DNA from: Ceratothoa steindachneri
Taxonomy: Eukaryota; Arthropoda; Malacostraca; Isopoda; Cymothoidae
Reading direction: 5' to 3'
DNA: 64,000 nucleotides
Assembly (NCBI GenBank): GCA_963969495.1
Contig: OZ018327.1
Coordinates: 38,499,720-38,563,719 of the forward strand
Part shown: positions 60,375 to 64,000 of the stretch, one piece after another
How positions within the stretch are numbered: position 1 is the first letter of the stretch
How the letters are laid out: every line of letters begins with the position of its first letter
Translations under genes and position numbers: made by a program
The notes under the pieces: model-generated
Told to the model about the DNA's origin: nothing
What the model saw: the letters and a program-made list of their open reading frames with translations, nothing else
Database searches by the model: none

Positions 60375-60835
60375 TATTAATCAATGTGGCGAGCACACGC
60401 TCCAGATGATACCTGAAGGCCACGCACTAAGTTCTTCCGCATGCTGGCTCACACGCGGTTAACGAAGGACTCCAATTTATCGGTGTTGCTGTGACGACCT
60501 TAAGAGATTTTGACGTCGACATGCGCCGACAAGCTGAGTTGATGGGATTAAGGTCGGACGAATGCAGTGGCCAAAACTCTTCGGCCAGAAGTTTATGTTC
60601 GACCACACCCACTTTTGCATGGTCTTGGCCGTGTGTGCAGTGGTACCGGCCTGCTGAAAGACTTACTCCGCCTTCTTCATGATCTTTCTCAGCCAGGGCA
60701 GGACCTTTGTGGCCACGATGCCCCTGTAATCGGCCGCCTGAGCCTGTAGCCGGCCGCGAACTACACTGGCGACATCTTCTCGCTATTCAAAGCCACTACG
60801 CCAAGCATCATCATGAGGGCAGGGTCGAGGACACA
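60375..60835 (-). pseudogene. Mariner-like transposase C-terminal fragment
   Basis: Read leftward from about 60820: MMMLGVVALNSEKMSPV, then FAAGYRLR, VATKVLPWLRKIMKKAE, a second catalytic block altered to FQQAGTTAHTAKTMQKWV (the expected Asp of QQDG is Ala), INFWPKSFG or AEEFWPLHSSDLNPINSA in neighbouring frames for the third block, and CVAFRYHLERVLATL near the end. The family is a mariner-like group distinct from the two copies at 9.8 and 31.7 kb. The N-terminal half is absent. Confidence 0.75.
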
Positions 60836-62111
60836 TATTAGTGAGAAATACACTGTTTAGCCTAAGTTGGAGCTACTGCTTCATCTACTATGTTCTCCTG
60901 AAATACCTTCTTTGAATTATCAAGATTTTTTTTAGAAATAATCAGATTTGCAATGAAAAAAATTGAGATAAAGACTCACTTGAACAGACTTCGACAGTTT
61001 TTAACCTTTTGGAGGGGATAAATTCTATTATTTATACTCTTTTCATTTATACACGTATGTTAAAAAAATGAATTTTCTTGGACACTTCATTCAGTGTATC
61101 ATTTGACTGTAATTCGTGTTTTTATTTTTTGGCCTTCACGAACTGTTTCCGAATGTTTCTAAGCTAAGATTCTTTGGGTTTGTTTTTTATTTTGTTGCAA
61201 TTTTTGTTTCAAAGAATAGTAAGATTGGCTTAACGTGTTATAGAGGGTATCGATGGTTTTCGTAATATTTCGTTCAACGATAAATTGTAGAAATTCGCTG
61301 TTAATTCATTTTTCTGGATATTCTTAATCTCTTCATCGAATAGAAACCAGGTCGAACAGCTTCTCTGGACTCAGTGAATGAGGGCTTTGATTATTGAAGT
61401 TTATATTTTGTGACTAAATTTTGCCTCTGTTCTCAAACTCTTGAGGGAGTTTCGATTTAGAAATTTCAAAAGCAAATTACTAGACGTTATTTCTTCATCT
61501 TTTCAGGGAAAGTTTAAAATTCGTCAAATTTTTAACTTAAGTTTCCCCATTTCAAAAGAGAGGAGCAACATTGGATATTCGTGTTAAGTAAATGTGCTCT
61601 ATTAAAAAAAAACTTTTATACGAATTACAAAAAGCATTAAAAGGATATTTTTTGCATATTAAATTTTCATCAATTTCGAATTGGGAATTTTTATGGAATT
61701 TTCAGAAAAATTTCGGTTCGATCTTTGATGAATGAATTTTTCTATTACCGGCCGACGTGCCATATCCACCTGGACTTCGGCAACCATGGAGCACCACCTA
61801 TTTCTTCGGCTTTCTTCCATAGTTATACTCGGATAGTTCGTAGTAAGGGATCCAATCCTTTTCTATGGTGACTGGCCAATTACCTTCTATGTGCCAGGCT
61901 CGTCCTAGATGTGTCACCCATCTTGCTCTCACTACAAAACATTTCTTGCCATGACTATAAGCATATCCCGAAAGTTGCTTTCAATGAGTACATAAACATG
62001 TTTTATAAATCGAAAAATCTCCAGAAATATTACATAGTGAAAATATCATGCATATATCATGGCTTTCACTCTAAAGAGTATTGAACGGTCTCTATCATCT
62101 TTGGTGAACGC
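60836..62111. other. AT-rich DNA, mostly nothing recognised
   Basis: A GC-richer patch at 61750-61930 is open on minus without a motif I can assign. The rest is AT-rich. Confidence 0.4.
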
Positions 62112-62632
62112 GTTCGTGACTTACTAACTCCAAGGTCTGCGCTTGACGTGCAGACTCCTCCTAAATAATGATAAAATTAATGTAGATCAACTTCGAAAAT
62201 CCAGGAGGATCTCACATCAACAGGAGGCCCCGGATGAGGTGGACCTGTGCCCGCCAACGTGTGGACACGTCCTGGTCCCTCGCCAACTCCTGACCAACTG
62301 TCTTGTGGATTTCCTTGACCGGACAAAGACTACGGGAATCAACCCCTAATGCAAAATCTGCTGTGATGACCCGCACTAGGCGAGCGTTATTAGACCGACG
62401 ACTCGGTAGTCTCCTGCAACACTTCATATGGCTGGTTGTCTTGGACCACCTGCCACCAGCCCAACTGTGGAGTGCCAAGATAGTGGGCTGAAGAATGCAT
62501 ACCCCCCTTCCCACTCTAAACATCTTTTGTGCAAGTTTCTCTCTATGCACAACTTATTCTTTGTAAGAGCATGAAGTGACGTCATCACCGAAATCGACGG
62601 ACAACTAACTGCTACTGCTACACCAAACTCAG
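62112..62632 (+). mobile_element. Second copy of the 557-bp repeat
   Basis: The plus strand matches the minus strand of 25747-26303 across about 500 bp: cagactcctcctaaa, aatgataaaattaatgtaga, then tcaacttcga, a GC-rich middle, tctctatgcacaacttattc, and gaagtgacgtcatc near the (CTA)n-like tail at about 62620. It lacks about 50 bp at the 5' end compared with the first copy. The minus-strand frame 62550-62212 (LGVDSRSLCPVKEIHKTVGQ) is open like its counterpart in copy 1. Confidence 0.8.
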
Positions 62633-62789
62633 CAAAGGCCTAAAATTTATGCTCATAGGCTCAGCTTGAAGCTTGAAGCTTCATCTAGTAGAGTTGACAA
62701 GACTCCATACCCTAGGAGAAATTTATCGGAGCAATTATACATAGGAATTATTTGGACAGCTTTAATGGGGGTGAAACTTAGAATAATTA

Positions 62790-63020
62790 TGTTGAACACC
62801 AATTTTATTATTTACTAACGAATTCCTTACTTGTTGCTTCAAAACAAACTAAAGAGGTTCACTTATGTTTAGATCTGGTGATTGTAGGGGATGGGGGGAT
62901 GGGGGGATGCATGTTTTTAACATATTTAGTCGTGTTAATGGCTCTTATTGTCATGGACTAGGAGAACCGCTTTCAAGCTTCACGGTTGTGGTCAAGCAAT
63001 CTGGATTAAAGGCTTATTTG
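62790..63020 (-). pseudogene. Tc1-like transposase fragment
   Basis: On the minus strand LLVHDNKSH (second catalytic block, about 62970) is followed near 62895 by LQSPDLNISEPL, the third-block signature of Tc1 transposases, and FVLKQQVRNSLV. Only this short part of the catalytic domain is recognisable, with stops. Confidence 0.5.
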
Positions 63021-63671
63021 AGTTTCTTCCATACATAATACCGTACTGAACAAGGAAAAAGCGTGAAAGATGATTCTTGAAAGAAGATGATTTTTCTCCC
63101 CTTGCCCCCTCTCCATTTTTGTGGTCTTTGCACCATTTTAGGCGTTTTTTAACATTGATGGAGGAAAGAAAAGGTTAGGAAATGGCAGCCGTTCCATGGT
63201 ATCATGCTGCATTGAGCTCTCGACAAACTATTTAGTTGATACTAGGTTAGTAAGATGTTAGTTTAGCTCTGCAGTCCCTTTGGTAGCTCGGATTTTAGTG
63301 ATTAATCAGTACAATGCGTTTGAATGATCTGTGGTCTTTGTCACCGAGTCTCGCCGTGCCTCCTGTTTTCACTAACCAGAGCTATTCTTTCCTTGTCTTT
63401 TGGAGGGGTATGACAGCCACCATGTCTTTAGACACTATTCCCCTCGAAACCTTAAGCAACTTGTCATTTTTGTTACAAAGGCTTGAGATATTCCTGCTAC
63501 AACAATTTGTCTGCCCTCTTCTGAAGTCGGAAAAGGTCACACATTTCTATGCTGATGCACAGATCTATAAAAAAAAACGTTATTAGATTAAGTATAGGAT
63601 GTATGCAGTGGAGATGCATAAGATTTTTATACATAGGGTTTCTTATTTATGTATAGATATCACCTGTGTCC
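63021..63671. other. Unassigned DNA
   Basis: A 90-codon frame at 63314-63586 has no recognised motif. Confidence 0.4.
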
Positions 63672-63830
63672 ATTATTTTATCTAACCCCTGAATTTTTCA
63701 ATACATGAAAAAAATATTTTTAATCGTATTAAAAATTTAAATATTCGTCAATTATTTTATCCAACCCCTGAATTTTTCAATATATGAAAAATGTATTTTT
63801 AAACGTATTAATAGTTTAAATATTTGTAAT
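63672..63830. repeat. 79-bp tandem duplication
   Basis: Two adjacent units start attattttat(c)(t/c)aacccctg and share gaatttttcaata(c/t)atgaa and tttaaatatt(c/t)gt. They differ at about ten positions. The sequence after them is AT-rich to the window end. Confidence 0.8.
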
Positions 63831-64000
63831 TGGTTCTACTTAAATATTTGTATGAATTATATGTTTGAATATTTTGTTAATATGTTTGAATTACTTAGTA
63901 TTTTACTAAATGTTGTATAATTAATAAAATAAGATCTTTACTAAAATGAGAATTCGATAAAATATTTTGTTTCAAGAACTTTTATTTAAGTAATATTACT

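Overview
This window looks like a piece of a eukaryotic, probably arthropod, nuclear genome made almost entirely of transposable-element relics and simple repeats. The arthropod assignment rests on an imperfect internal array of the arthropod telomere pentamer (CCTAA/TTAGG, about 410-591), a family mix typical of arthropods (Tc1, mariner, Penelope-like, jockey-like, CR1/L2-like), and very long (TA)n tracts. A crustacean is my guess, from the kind of retroelements; the sequence does not prove it. I found no convincing host protein-coding gene, no intact rRNA or tRNA gene, and nothing prokaryotic. Long open frames are either broken transposase or reverse transcriptase genes, or artefacts of tandem repeats.

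Layout. 0-15 kb: Tc1 relic (2.46-3.25 kb), three tRNA-derived SINE copies (one near 3.5 kb, and a head-to-head pair at 4.87-5.67 kb whose tails are (TA)n), a fold-back element (7.25 kb), a 40-bp minisatellite (8.2-8.95 kb), a perfect 125-bp-arm palindrome (9.42-9.68 kb), an internally deleted mariner (9.78-10.70 kb), a Penelope-like terminal fragment (11.2 kb), a second Tc1 relic (13.8-14.4 kb) and a CR1/L2-like LINE 3' end (14.6-15.0 kb). 15-19.3 kb: a Penelope-like cluster. One copy is on +, another on -, with a (TA)n tract between them, followed by an inverted pair of Penelope-type termini. Several of these carry hammerhead-ribozyme-like motifs. 19.5-32.6 kb: a Tc1/mariner relic on -, an unclassified DNA transposon with about 440-bp inverted arms (23.40-26.50 kb) that encodes a Cys-containing transposase-like protein and has taken a 557-bp insertion with a 9-bp target duplication, a CR1/L2-like RT fragment, a third Penelope-like element, a mariner/Tc relic with clear TIRs, a short MITE, and a second copy of the same internally deleted mariner.

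33-45 kb: minisatellites (CA-rich, 24-bp, 36-bp and about 118-bp units), a decayed gene of an arthropod transposon-type family (36.84-38.38 kb, -), a LINE RNase H fragment, a 160-bp (TA)n tract and a second fold-back element. 45-60 kb: a LINE graveyard. It holds one + element with recognisable endonuclease and RT blocks (about 45.7-50.25 kb), a Tc1 relic (50.69-51.71 kb), a second + RT relic (52.9-53.9 kb) and a near full-length - element with zinc-knuckle ORF1, endonuclease and RT (about 55.1-59.3 kb). 60-64 kb: mariner and Tc1 fragments, a second copy of the 557-bp repeat, and a 79-bp tandem duplication.

The elements do not work together as a pathway. They record successive insertions, nesting and decay. 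All protein matches are from recalled family motifs read by eye; none was checked by a database search.
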